Part shown: piece by piece, positions 7,496 to 16,490 of the stretch
Position numbering within the stretch: the stretch's first letter is position 1
Layout of the letters: each line of letters begins with the position of its first letter
Origin: JBAYIE01 sp041665785
GTDB lineage: Bacteria > Bacteroidota > Bacteroidia > UKL13-3
Direction: 5' to 3'
Assembly: GCA_041665785.1 (NCBI GenBank)
Contig: JBAYIE010000011.1
Coordinates: 1 to 64,000 of the forward strand
Length of the DNA stretch: 64,000 bases
The notes under the pieces: generated by a model
What the model saw: the letters and a program-made list of their open reading frames with translations, nothing else
The model's database searches: none
What the model was told of the DNA's origin: nothing
Position numbers and translations under genes: made by a program

Positions 7496-8335
7496 ATGAA
7501 AAAAAACATCCTGATTTTATCCGCGTTATCTTTTGGCATGCTTGCCTGTAACAATGGATTTGAAACTACAGAAAGTGGGAACCAGTACAGAATTCTGGCT
7601 CACGAAGAAGGCACTAGAGAAGTTAAACCCGGAGAAATGATTTTATTAAACCTGCGTTTAAGTACAGAAAGTACCGACTCCGTGATCATGGAAACATTTA
7701 AAGACAATACTCCCAGATATATTCCGGCTGATGAACCGGTATTGCGCGAAGTACTTGCCATGTTGACTAAAGGTGACAGCGCAGAATTTCTGATCAATGC
7801 AGACAGCTTATTTCTTAAGAGCTTCGGTATGGAAAAACCGGAGTCGATGAAAGATGAGAAAAATGTTCGGTTCATCGTAAAAGTGGTGGATGTTTTTGAT
7901 CAGGATCAATTGAAATCAAAGAGTATGGAACAAGTGAAGCAACTGAGCGATAAGGACTCTATAGACCTGCAAACTTATGTTGCGACTTTATCTAATGTAA
8001 ATAAAACTGCTTCAGGTTTGATGTATGTTGTAGATAAAGAAGGATCCGGAAAATCGCCGCTGAAAGGAGACAAAGTATCGATGCGTTATAAGGGTTACTT
8101 TTTGAATGGTGAAACATTTGACGAGAATCTGGAACGTGAACCACTTGAGTTTACATTGGGATTGGGTCAGGTGATTCCGGGTTGGGACGAGGGTGTAGCA
8201 TTGATGAAAACCGGATCGAAATACAAATTTATTATTCCATGGCAACTAGCTTATGGAGAGCGTGGAAGCGGCCCTATTCTGCCATGTTCCAGTTTGATAT
8301 TTGAAGTAGAACTCCTTAAAATAACCCAACAATGA
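7496..8335 (+). CDS. FKBP-type peptidyl-prolyl isomerase lipoprotein
   Basis: The 279-residue product is a predicted lipoprotein. Signal peptide MKKNILILSALSFGMLAC ends in a lipobox with Cys17 or Cys18 as the lipid-attachment residue. The C-terminal ~110 residues are an FKBP domain (KVSMRYKGYFLNGETFDENL; GLGQVIPGWDEGVALMKTGS; PCSSLIFEVELL). The N-terminal half is also roughly FKBP-like (REVKPGEMILLNLRL) but degenerate. It probably assists folding of exported proteins at the periplasmic face of a membrane. The reading frame extends further 5', but the ATG at 7496 opens a proper signal peptide and lies just after the upstream stop. Its stop overlaps the next gene's start by 4 bases (ATGA). Confidence 0.9.
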   Translation: MKKNILILSALSFGMLACNNGFETTESGNQYRILAHEEGTREVKPGEMILLNLRLSTESTDSVIMETFKDNTPRYIPADEPVLREVLAMLTKGDSAEFLINADSLFLKSFGMEKPESMKDEKNVRFIVKVVDVFDQDQLKSKSMEQVKQLSDKDSIDLQTYVATLSNVNKTASGLMYVVDKEGSGKSPLKGDKVSMRYKGYFLNGETFDENLEREPLEFTLGLGQVIPGWDEGVALMKTGSKYKFIIPWQLAYGERGSGPILPCSSLIFEVELLKITQQ

Positions 8336-9171
8336 AAAAACTTATCTGGATAATCTTATCGCTGATAATGGCAGGAACCACAGCCACAGCACAGAATAAA
8401 GAGAAAAAGGGAAAAAAAGCAAGCAGTATGGAAATGCAGATAAAACCAAATGTTGAATACACCACCGCCAGTGGGTTGAAATATAAAATAACTGAGCAAG
8501 GCAAAGGCGTAAAAGCTGCCGCAGGCGCTACGGTAACGGTACATTATACCGGAACATTGACGGATGGAAAAAAGTTTGACAGCTCTAAAGACCGCGGTCA
8601 GCCATTCACCTTTAAACTGGGAATAGGTCAGGTAATAAAGGGTTGGGATGAAGGCATTGCATTGCTGCGTGTAGGCGATAAAGCCATTCTGACTATACCT
8701 TCAGAATTGGGTTATGGCGCGCAGAATGCCGGAGCTATTCCTCCCAATTCAACCTTGATTTTCGAAGTGGAATTGCTGGATGTGAAAGAACCTGCTAAAC
8801 CCTGGGTACTCAAAAAATCAGATACATTAACCACTGCCAGTGGCTTGCAATATATTTATGTGGAGCACAGCAAATCAGATACGGCCATGCAGGCTGCATC
8901 CGGAAAAACAGTGAGTGTACATTATACCGGTTTTCTAACAGATGGAAAGGTTTTTGATTCATCAGTAGATAGAGGTGAACCCATCAGTTTTCCTTTGGGA
9001 CAAGGTCGTGTAATTCGCGGATGGGATGAAGGGATAGCGCTGATGAAAGTTGGCGATAAAATGCGTTTAATTATTCCACCGCATTTGGGGTATGGTGAAC
9101 GCGGTGCAGGAGGTGTAATTCCGCCGAATGCCATTTTGATATTCGATGTCGAACTGATGAAAGTTCAGTAA
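8332..9171 (+). CDS. secreted tandem FKBP-type peptidyl-prolyl isomerase
   Basis: The 279-residue product has a cleavable signal peptide (MKKLIWIILSLIMAGTTATA, then Q) and two complete FKBP domains. The first has VTVHYTGTLTDGKKFDSSKD, GIGQVIKGWDEGIALLRVGD and GYGAQNAGAIPPNSTLIFEVE. The second has VSVHYTGFLTDGKVFDSSVD, GRVIRGWDEGIALMKVGD and YGERGAGGVIPPNAILIFDVE. Both keep the aromatic and Asp residues that line the proline-binding pocket, so both may be active. Tandem domains are typical of periplasmic folding helpers. It is translationally coupled to the preceding lipoprotein (ATGA overlap), and its 3' end overlaps the convergent HTTM gene by 7 bases. Confidence 0.92.
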   Translation: MKKLIWIILSLIMAGTTATAQNKEKKGKKASSMEMQIKPNVEYTTASGLKYKITEQGKGVKAAAGATVTVHYTGTLTDGKKFDSSKDRGQPFTFKLGIGQVIKGWDEGIALLRVGDKAILTIPSELGYGAQNAGAIPPNSTLIFEVELLDVKEPAKPWVLKKSDTLTTASGLQYIYVEHSKSDTAMQAASGKTVSVHYTGFLTDGKVFDSSVDRGEPISFPLGQGRVIRGWDEGIALMKVGDKMRLIIPPHLGYGERGAGGVIPPNAILIFDVELMKVQ

Positions 9172-10640
9172 CAAACAGATAGTACCAGCTTTTCAAGCTT
9201 GGGTTTTTGATAATCAGGCAGCGTGAGTTCGAGCATATAGATGATCCTCACCTGCCTGATTTTTTTACCTGGAAATTGATCATTCCATTCCTTCATTAAA
9301 TACTTGCATAAATAAGGTCGGATATTCCGGTTTTGATCCTTCGCATAATTTTCGCCATACTTACGCCAGCGGTCATTCTTAAAGGTGTTTACGACGGATG
9401 CTGGCTTCATGTAATCAGGTTGATTGCCCGGGTTTTGCAAATCCACTATTTCATTGTTCTCCGTTATCCCTTCATAGATATACCATCCATCGTATTTAGA
9501 TACTCCGGGTGCAAACATGTTCCAGTTCTGTTGAAGCCCCAACAAGTAACCAGGATCACGGATCCATCCGGCTAATTGTTTTTTGGTAACGGGTAAGTTT
9601 CCCCAATTCCAGGCCATAACATAGGCAATCAGTATAATCAGGATAATGTCTTTTACCTGATATAACTTGCTTGAAACGAAATGGAATAAAGGTATAGGTG
9701 TTGGCCGAAACCGAATTAAAAATGCAGCCGCCCGGTTCAGTAATGTATTCAGAACATTTTGCAATGGTTTCAGAATTCGTATCAGGTTATTCATAGCCAG
9801 AGCAGGCAGTAAACCTGTGACGGATATTATTCCGATGATAAAATATAATCCCACCTGCAGTGTAAAACCATTCCATAGATGAAATCCTATGATAGCGAAG
9901 ATGCCAATCAGACGAATCTTTCCGTTTTTTGTAGGAGCCAACAAAAGGAAGGGAACCAGCAATTCAAAGTAATAGGCTAATGCAGTCAACCATTTGAGGA
10001 GCATTGGGAAATCCGATAAATAAGTAGCCAGAGGATATGCAATCTGATCAAGATGATACGTGTAATAAAGCGCGGTGAATTGAGAATTCCATTCCGGACC
10101 TTTTTGAATTGCGGATGCACCATATACATAACAGATCTGTAAAACAAAAGCAGCGCCTGCCCATGAAATATATTTGGTATTGAGCGCACTGCCCGTTGGT
10201 AAAAATTTGCAATCAACAGAAAAACTTTTTCCCCAGGGTAAGAAAAACCCCCAGAATAGTATAAGACGCAACAAATCGTCGCCACCTTGCAGAATAAGCG
10301 GATTACGAACCTGCAATGACATGAGCATGAACCAGGATAATAAAGTGAACAAACGTGTACGGAAGCCAATTAGCAGAAAAACTGCAAACAGTGCTGAAAG
10401 CATAAATAGCATAATCTGAAAGGCCGGATGTTCATAGAGGGTATGCAGAGAAAAGGAGTACCAATTGTAGTAAAACGATTTTAAGGCTTCCGCTGGAAGT
10501 GTGCCTTCACCGGTATAGAATACCTTCAGATCGGTAAGACGAATACCCAGATCGAGTAGAATAACCAGCGATGTGAGGATGCGTAGCAATGCCAGTGCTC
10601 TTAGATCCAGTTGAAAACTATGGTAGAGTCTTTGCAACAC
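9165..10640 (-). CDS. HTTM-domain membrane protein
   Basis: The 491-residue product is a polytopic membrane protein whose N-terminal ~300 residues match the HTTM domain (related to vitamin K-dependent gamma-carboxylase and SdpB). RALALLRILTSLVILLDLGI, the loop FYTGEGTLP, and repeated long hydrophobic segments such as LFMLSALFAVFLLIGF are seen. A soluble C-terminal region from about residue 360 (QQNWNMFAPGVSKYDGWYIY) is shared with many Bacteroidota HTTM proteins. There is no ATG near the 5' end; GTG at 10640 is the most upstream start before an in-frame stop. Biochemical function is unknown in most members and nothing here narrows it. Confidence 0.8.
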   Translation of the reverse strand: MLQRLYHSFQLDLRALALLRILTSLVILLDLGIRLTDLKVFYTGEGTLPAEALKSFYYNWYSFSLHTLYEHPAFQIMLFMLSALFAVFLLIGFRTRLFTLLSWFMLMSLQVRNPLILQGGDDLLRLILFWGFFLPWGKSFSVDCKFLPTGSALNTKYISWAGAAFVLQICYVYGASAIQKGPEWNSQFTALYYTYHLDQIAYPLATYLSDFPMLLKWLTALAYYFELLVPFLLLAPTKNGKIRLIGIFAIIGFHLWNGFTLQVGLYFIIGIISVTGLLPALAMNNLIRILKPLQNVLNTLLNRAAAFLIRFRPTPIPLFHFVSSKLYQVKDIILIILIAYVMAWNWGNLPVTKKQLAGWIRDPGYLLGLQQNWNMFAPGVSKYDGWYIYEGITENNEIVDLQNPGNQPDYMKPASVVNTFKNDRWRKYGENYAKDQNRNIRPYLCKYLMKEWNDQFPGKKIRQVRIIYMLELTLPDYQKPKLEKLVLSVCY

Positions 10641-10652
10641 GGGGTAAAAATA

Positions 10653-10683
10653 GAAAAAGCAACCGGGATGCGGTTGCTTTTTC
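10653..10683 (-). terminator. rho-independent terminator
   Basis: A perfect 13-base-pair stem (GAAAAAGCAACCG with its complement) around a 5-base loop, with A- and T-runs at both ends, so it could work in both directions. It lies 19 bases beyond the stop of the DUF4397 cargo gene and just before the HTTM start, insulating the two minus-strand genes. Confidence 0.8.
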
Positions 10684-10702
10684 TAAAAGTAGCAATTATT
10701 GA

Positions 10703-13141
10703 TTACCGCGTTACGGCAAATTTGGTAGTGTAAACCTGATCAACCATTTGCAGTGTAATCAGATACAAACCTGTAGGTAGGGTTGCTGTATTGATGTTAA
10801 TGGTATTAGAACCTTTTACCGACTGTATAGATGTTGAAAGGATAGTTTTACCCACCAAATCAGTTACTCTATAGTTCAATTCACCCTGATTGCGTGCGTT
10901 AAGTATAATATTCATTTGTTGGCCGGCAGGGTTCGGGAAAAGCTGAATGCTTGATTCGTCAAATGCAGCGGAATTCATTCCGGTAAAAGGAGAAGGTAAG
11001 GTATCTGACTTACCATCCGGCCAGAATACAAAAAGCATTGCTGTATCGCCGTTGTTGTTGTTGGCAGGGAAGATGAATCCTGTGGAAGCTACCAAACCCG
11101 CATCTCCTTTACGCAGAGCAAAGTTACCTTCGCCGGTAAATAATATGGTATCAGTATTTGCATTGAGTACATTAAAACGGATCTCATCGAATGCAGAATG
11201 GGCATTGTGACCGTGGAATCCCTGAAACGGATTGAACTTAGAAAGGAATAATATTTGACCATCGCCGCGAATGGTGGTTGAAGGAGCATCCGTCATGTTA
11301 TGCAGATACAGTAAGTCAATGTTTTTAGTATTCAACACTGCTTTTTCACGTCCGTTCGGATTTAGAATAACTTTGAATGTACGGTCAACTCCATCCGGAT
11401 TGACCGCAAAGCCGGAGGTATTGGTTAAACCGGAAGTTATGGCGTAATAAAATTTACCACTATCAGGTAGAATATTTATGGCATAAAAGGAAGTGGTGGT
11501 ATCTGCTGATCCAAGCGAAGTGAAATGGAGGCGGTATGGTTTGTATGAAATCAGGGTTTGTGCAGGTATTGCCGTTCTGAAGTTCATGGTATCTTTCAGC
11601 AATTTCCCGTTCATAAATAAGGTAAACGATTTAACTGCAGGGTCAGCACTTGCGTGAACAACTTGTAATTTGCTCTCTAACCGGTTTAATGTAGAGGAAG
11701 ATCCATCAGCCATTACCAATAAATACTGATAAACCTTAGAACCAGTCACATTTCCAACAGTATCCATAAAACCGGAAGTAAGAATCACCCCAACTTTACC
11801 ACCCTGACCCGCTAAAGCCATGCGGTAGGCTTGGATCACTTCGCCATTGATGGTTTGCAAAATCACCTGTGGAGAGGAGGATGCAGTAAAATTTGCAGAT
11901 ACCGGAGATGCACCATAACTGGCTGCATTGAATACTACTATAGGTGCTGCCGGATTGCGACTGATTCCGAAAGCAGGAGCATCCGGTATTCCATGTGCAA
12001 AAAACAAAGAGGTTTGCGAAGCATTTGCATGTGATTCTGCGTAATTGTTATGCAATGTAATTTTCAAACTACGATCCAAACCCTCGGGATTGGTTTTGTA
12101 ATTATTGGTATCCACCACACCGTTGATAATGGCGAGGTAATTTTTACCACCGGTGATCACATAATTTTTTAATTGATAAACTACATTGGATCCGATGGTA
12201 TCCGGACTGTTTTTCTTGGTCAGGGTAATATCATAGGTTCCACTTAAAATGGTCCCAGTAGTCGTTCCTTTTCTGAAGCCCAATTTGTTGAACAGTTTGG
12301 TATTGTTCAGCCAGATATCGACAGTATCTAAAATTACATCCGGGGCGTTATTGATGAACTGAATACGTGACGCCTCTTTGAGAGCAACAGCAGGCCCACC
12401 TGATGTATCTGTTATAAAAACACCGAAACCTGCACCATTCTGATTGCTCGCAGGCGTTGTAAATCCGGAGGTAAAAATAGCAAGCGATTTCTTGCCGTAT
12501 AAATTTAGAGGAAGTATATATGAGTTTAATACAGTTGTACCTAAGGTGTCTTTGATGTCCAAGAATATTTCGGTACTGTTGGTCTGAAGATTTCCCGTTG
12601 TATCCGCATATTTTAGTTTTGAGATATTGATGACAGTGCTGGTTGGGCGTGTTACAAGGTTGTAACCATTGCCATCGGTAGTACCGTTGTAAAAACCAAA
12701 ACTGGTGGTAGTACTTGAAGTGGTTGAATGAACAATGCCTTTGCGATGTATCAGACGAATATTCAGATCGCGGCCTGAGGGGTTAACCGCATAATTGAGT
12801 GGATCGTCTACTCCTGTGATCATAATGATATTGTTGGAATTAGCTCCAATATCTAATGTATGGCGACTGATTACCTGATCTCCCGAATCGGAGCTAGAGG
12901 CTGAATTGATATTGATGGTCCATGTACCGGCTATACCCAGCAACAATCCTGTAGCATGAGTATATAGTAAATCGTCTGCTATCTTAACGCCATCAGCATA
13001 GATGTCGATAGTGTCCAATGCAACAGCTGCTGAGTTGTGAATCCACTGAATTTTAGCATTTTGAGCTCCTGCCTGATAACCGAATGCCATAAGACAAGTG
13101 GTAAGTATCAAACTGCAAATCCGAAGGTCAATCTTTTTCAT
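10703..13141 (-). CDS. DUF4397-repeat protein with T9SS type A sorting domain
   Basis: The 812-residue protein has an N-terminal signal peptide (MKKIDLRICSLILTTCLMAF..., cleavage after QAGA). It has at least four DUF4397-like units beginning with patterns such as IQWIHNSAAVALDTIDIYAD, IQFINNAPDVILDTVDIWLN and LQVVHASADPAVKSFTLFMN. It ends with a type A T9SS signal: LFPNPAGQQMNI, V-T-D-L-V-G-K, then LPTGLYLITL and a Lys/Arg-ended terminal strand (TTKFAVTR). It is therefore exported by Sec and then to the surface or medium by the type IX system. DUF4397 repeats form beta-sandwich modules of unknown ligand. It has its own promoter (13170-13198) and a strong terminator. Confidence 0.9.
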   Translation of the reverse strand: MKKIDLRICSLILTTCLMAFGYQAGAQNAKIQWIHNSAAVALDTIDIYADGVKIADDLLYTHATGLLLGIAGTWTININSASSSDSGDQVISRHTLDIGANSNNIIMITGVDDPLNYAVNPSGRDLNIRLIHRKGIVHSTTSSTTTSFGFYNGTTDGNGYNLVTRPTSTVINISKLKYADTTGNLQTNSTEIFLDIKDTLGTTVLNSYILPLNLYGKKSLAIFTSGFTTPASNQNGAGFGVFITDTSGGPAVALKEASRIQFINNAPDVILDTVDIWLNNTKLFNKLGFRKGTTTGTILSGTYDITLTKKNSPDTIGSNVVYQLKNYVITGGKNYLAIINGVVDTNNYKTNPEGLDRSLKITLHNNYAESHANASQTSLFFAHGIPDAPAFGISRNPAAPIVVFNAASYGASPVSANFTASSSPQVILQTINGEVIQAYRMALAGQGGKVGVILTSGFMDTVGNVTGSKVYQYLLVMADGSSSTLNRLESKLQVVHASADPAVKSFTLFMNGKLLKDTMNFRTAIPAQTLISYKPYRLHFTSLGSADTTTSFYAINILPDSGKFYYAITSGLTNTSGFAVNPDGVDRTFKVILNPNGREKAVLNTKNIDLLYLHNMTDAPSTTIRGDGQILFLSKFNPFQGFHGHNAHSAFDEIRFNVLNANTDTILFTGEGNFALRKGDAGLVASTGFIFPANNNNGDTAMLFVFWPDGKSDTLPSPFTGMNSAAFDESSIQLFPNPAGQQMNIILNARNQGELNYRVTDLVGKTILSTSIQSVKGSNTININTATLPTGLYLITLQMVDQVYTTKFAVTR

Positions 13142-13169
13142 CTATTTGAATTTTGGTAAGTGTAATGGG

Positions 13170-13198
13170 CAAATATAATCATACAATTTAGAAAACAA
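13170..13198 (-). promoter_or_regulatory. Bacteroidota-type promoter of the DUF4397 cargo gene
   Basis: Minus-strand TTG (13198-13196), 18 bases, then TATATTTG (13177-13170): a perfect consensus 28 bases before the start codon. Confidence 0.75.
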
Positions 13199-13234
13199 GT
13201 TCCTCTTTGAGCGCTTTCCGTTGCTTTAAAAAGT

Positions 13235-13242
13235 TATTTTTG
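13235..13242 (+). promoter_or_regulatory. −7 element upstream of the helicase-nuclease gene
   Basis: TATTTTTG matches TAnnTTTG and lies 31 bases before the ATG at 13274. No well-spaced TTG box was found (the candidates give spacers of 11 or 25), so this is a partial match. Confidence 0.45.
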
Positions 13243-13273
13243 TTCAGCCACCAGAAGGCGATTCCAGTTAAAC

Positions 13274-16200
13274 ATGAAGATCAATCAGGATGGATTTGAA
13301 GTTATTTTCGGGCAACTTAATCCTGCTCAGCAAGAAGCGGTTAACACACTCGAAGGTCCGGTGCTTACCCTGGCCGGTCCGGGTACCGGTAAAACCCAAA
13401 TAATTGCAGCCCGCATAGCTAATATTTTACTCAAAACAGATACCCGGCCTGAGAATATCCTTTGTTTGACTTATACCGATGCCGGAACCATTGCCATGCG
13501 CAACCGATTGATACGGTTTATCGGTGCTGATGCATACCGGGTTCATATTTTTACATTTCACGCTTTTTGCAACAAAGTAATCCAGGAGAACAGCGACCAT
13601 TTTGGAGTTCGTGGATTGGATGCGATCAGCGAACTCGAACAGAAAACATGGATCCGGGATATCATTGATGCCTTTCCGAAAGGACATTTACTGAAAAGAT
13701 ACAGCGGGGAAGTATACTATGATGCTGATCGGTTGCTGAATCTGTTTCAGGCGATGAAGCAGGAAGACTGGTCGGGAGAATTGATACGATCAAAATGCGA
13801 TGCATACCTTCAGGAGATTAAGGATCGGGAAGGATTTGTGTATAAGAGGGATAGTAAATTCGGGAAAAAGGGTGATCCCAATCCAGCCTATTTTGAGGAA
13901 GTAAAAAGGATGAACCAGCTCAAGTCTGCAACAGAAACATTTGAAAGCTATCAGGCCTTGCTTAAGAAAAATAGCCGCTATGATTTTGCAGACATGATTC
14001 TTTGGGTAATTCAGGCTTTTCGTACAAATCAGGCTATGCTTCTGAATTATCAGGAGCAATACCATTATTTTTTAGTAGACGAATTTCAGGATACCAGTGG
14101 ATCACAAAATCATTTGTTGGAACAACTAATCGATTATTGGGAGAAACCAAATGTATTTTGTGTAGGCGATGATGACCAGTCTATTTTCAGGTTTCAGGGT
14201 GCCAATGTGGACAATATCCATCATTTCATTGCGCGATATCAACCGAAACTCATCCGGTTAACCGACAATTACCGGAGCTCTCAGTCTATTCTGGATGCAG
14301 CACAAACCTTGATTCGTTTCAATGAAACCCGGATTGATGATCATAAAGTACTGGTGGCGAAAAATTCTGCTGTTGCATTAACCGGTACGGCTCCACAGGT
14401 TTGGAATTGTTTTAACCCATTGCATGAAACAGCAGCAGTTGCAGAATCTATTCAACAGCTGATCCAACAAGGCGTTCAGGGAAATGAAATTGCGGTATTA
14501 TATAGAAATCACAAGCAGGCCGACGATCTGCTGACTTGTTTTCAAACCAGCGGTATTTCAGTTAATACGCGAAGGTCAGAAGATATACTGGTGCATCCAC
14601 TTATTCGGAAGCTCATACACATTTTACGCTATCTGGCTGCAGAGCATAAAAAGCCGCATAGTGGAGAATCCTATTTGTATGAGTTATTGCATTTTGATTT
14701 TTTTAGCATTGATCCAATAGAAATAGCGCGTATTTCGGTTGATTTATACCGCAGGAATTTCAAAGAGAGAACAGGCTCATGGCGTGAAGAACTCAAAGAT
14801 GCCGCAGTAAAAGTGAAACCCAATTTATTTATAAATCAGGATCCATCACAGGCATTAACAAAGGCGTCAAAAATGCTGGAAAGCTGGATTGCACAAAGTT
14901 TCAATCTGACCTTGCAACAATTGATTGAAAACATACTGAACGAAAGCGGTATGTTGGTTCAAGCCCTGACTTCAAGCGAGAAACAATGGAATATGCAGGT
15001 TTTGCATTCGTTTTTCGACTTTATTAAATCGGAATGTCACAAGCGTCCGAAGTATGCTTTGCAGGATATTCTGGCAACCCTTGGTTTGATGGAAGAAGAA
15101 GGAATTCGGCTGCCGGCTGAGCGCTTGTTGTATGCAGAAAATGGGGTAAATTTTATTACCGCGCATGCATCAAAAGGGTTGGAATTTGAATATGTTTTTC
15201 TGATCGGATGCAATAGCAACCGTTGGGAAAAAGCCCGCAAAGGCAATAATCAGTTTAAGTTGCCTGACCATTTATTTGAAATAAATCCGGCCGGAGAAAC
15301 AGAAGAAAACCGCCGGTTGTTTTATGTAGCATCAACACGTGCAAAGAAGCAACTGGTGTTGAGTTATTCAAGACAAGATGAAGCAGGAAAGGAATTAGAG
15401 AAGAGCAGGTTTGTAGCAGAGATGGAGGAGTATACGGTTATTCAAACAGTTGATCAGCATGTTGCCGACGATAAACTGTTGCACTTTGAATTGATCTTGC
15501 GTAGCAGAAGGAAACCTATTGAAAAGGTGAACTTATTCAACAATGATCTGGTGGATGAATTGTTATCCAATTATTCGCTAAGTGTTACACATCTGAACGC
15601 GTATTTAAAATGTCCGACAGCCTTTTATTTCAATAACCTGATTCGTGTTCCGGCTCCCATGAGTTCGAGTATGACCTTTGGAAGTGCCGTACATTTTGCT
15701 TTAGAACAATTGTTCAAAAAAATGAACCTGCATCCCGAAAAGCAATTTCCTGTTGATGCTGAACTGGTAGCAGATTTTGTTTGGTATATGCGCAGGAGTC
15801 AGGATGCTTTTACCGATGCGGAATACAAAAGGCGTATGGAGTATGGCGATGATATATTGAGGAAATTCTATCATGCCTATATCGGGCAGTGGAATAAAAT
15901 TACCAGCATCGAGCGTTCATATCGCAATGTGGTGATGGAAGGTGTACCGCTCAATGGAAAGCTTGACAAGCTTGAATTTGATGGAAATTTGGTGAATGTA
16001 GTGGATTATAAGACGGGTAAATTTGCAAATGCTTCCAAAAAATTTAAGGCACCAAATCCTGAAAAAACGGCCGAAGCATTAAGTGAAGATAAACAAATAC
16101 GTGCTGAAGATCGTTTGGGTGGGGATTATTGGCGGCAAGCCGTATTTTATAAATTGTTGCTGGATTACGACAAAACCAGGGAATGGAAAATAAACACGGT

Positions 16201-16405
16201 TGAATTTGATTTTGTAGAACCGGATCCGGATTCAGGAAAATTTATGAAGCAAAAAGTAATAATTTCAGCTCCGGATGAGGAAGCTGTAAAGGAGCAGATC
16301 CATCTTGCCTACAATGGAATTAAACAAAAGCAATTTGATCAGGGTTGTGACGAAGACGATTGTGTGTGGTGTAATTTTGTGAAGGACTATTATAGTGAAA
16401 AATGA
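13274..16405 (+). CDS. UvrD/Rep-type helicase fused to a PD-(D/E)XK nuclease
   Basis: The 1043-residue protein is a superfamily 1A DNA helicase with a C-terminal RecB-like nuclease, probably used in double-strand break or recombination repair. Helicase motifs: Walker A GPGTGKT (35-41), Walker B DEFQDT (269-274), GDDDQSIFRFQGA, and the late motif ENRRLFYVASTRAKKQL. Nuclease motifs: GKLDKLEF (D898) and VVDYKTGK (D911, K913). Cys780 (LKCPTAFYF) and a C-terminal C-x4-C-x2-C (1025, 1030, 1033) fit the iron-sulfur staple of AddB-type nucleases. Single-chain helicase-nucleases of this kind occur across Bacteroidota. No AddA/RecC-like partner is adjacent. Confidence 0.9.
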   Translation: MKINQDGFEVIFGQLNPAQQEAVNTLEGPVLTLAGPGTGKTQIIAARIANILLKTDTRPENILCLTYTDAGTIAMRNRLIRFIGADAYRVHIFTFHAFCNKVIQENSDHFGVRGLDAISELEQKTWIRDIIDAFPKGHLLKRYSGEVYYDADRLLNLFQAMKQEDWSGELIRSKCDAYLQEIKDREGFVYKRDSKFGKKGDPNPAYFEEVKRMNQLKSATETFESYQALLKKNSRYDFADMILWVIQAFRTNQAMLLNYQEQYHYFLVDEFQDTSGSQNHLLEQLIDYWEKPNVFCVGDDDQSIFRFQGANVDNIHHFIARYQPKLIRLTDNYRSSQSILDAAQTLIRFNETRIDDHKVLVAKNSAVALTGTAPQVWNCFNPLHETAAVAESIQQLIQQGVQGNEIAVLYRNHKQADDLLTCFQTSGISVNTRRSEDILVHPLIRKLIHILRYLAAEHKKPHSGESYLYELLHFDFFSIDPIEIARISVDLYRRNFKERTGSWREELKDAAVKVKPNLFINQDPSQALTKASKMLESWIAQSFNLTLQQLIENILNESGMLVQALTSSEKQWNMQVLHSFFDFIKSECHKRPKYALQDILATLGLMEEEGIRLPAERLLYAENGVNFITAHASKGLEFEYVFLIGCNSNRWEKARKGNNQFKLPDHLFEINPAGETEENRRLFYVASTRAKKQLVLSYSRQDEAGKELEKSRFVAEMEEYTVIQTVDQHVADDKLLHFELILRSRRKPIEKVNLFNNDLVDELLSNYSLSVTHLNAYLKCPTAFYFNNLIRVPAPMSSSMTFGSAVHFALEQLFKKMNLHPEKQFPVDAELVADFVWYMRRSQDAFTDAEYKRRMEYGDDILRKFYHAYIGQWNKITSIERSYRNVVMEGVPLNGKLDKLEFDGNLVNVVDYKTGKFANASKKFKAPNPEKTAEALSEDKQIRAEDRLGGDYWRQAVFYKLLLDYDKTREWKINTVEFDFVEPDPDSGKFMKQKVIISAPDEEAVKEQIHLAYNGIKQKQFDQGCDEDDCVWCNFVKDYYSEK

Positions 16406-16484
16406 AAAATGATGAATGAAAAGTCCGCAGTAGCTTTAGCTCAGGCGAGAAGAATGCAGATTGGACCTTCCATTTTTCATTTTT
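16398..16484. repeat. inverted repeat between convergent genes, possible bidirectional terminator
   Basis: AAAAATGAAAAATG at 16398-16411 is exactly complementary to CATTTTTCATTTTT at 16471-16484. The arms flank a 59-base centre that contains GTAGCTTTAGC (16430-16440). The same 11-mer occurs inverted at 17803-17813. It lies between the convergent helicase and kbl genes; the first arm overlaps the helicase stop. Confidence 0.5.
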
Positions 16485-16490
16485 AATTTA

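Noticed and set aside
9493..10640. HTTM protein as a true vitamin K-dependent carboxylase
   Set aside because: Only the membrane domain is shared; no carboxylase-specific region could be recognised, so a specific enzyme name is not justified.
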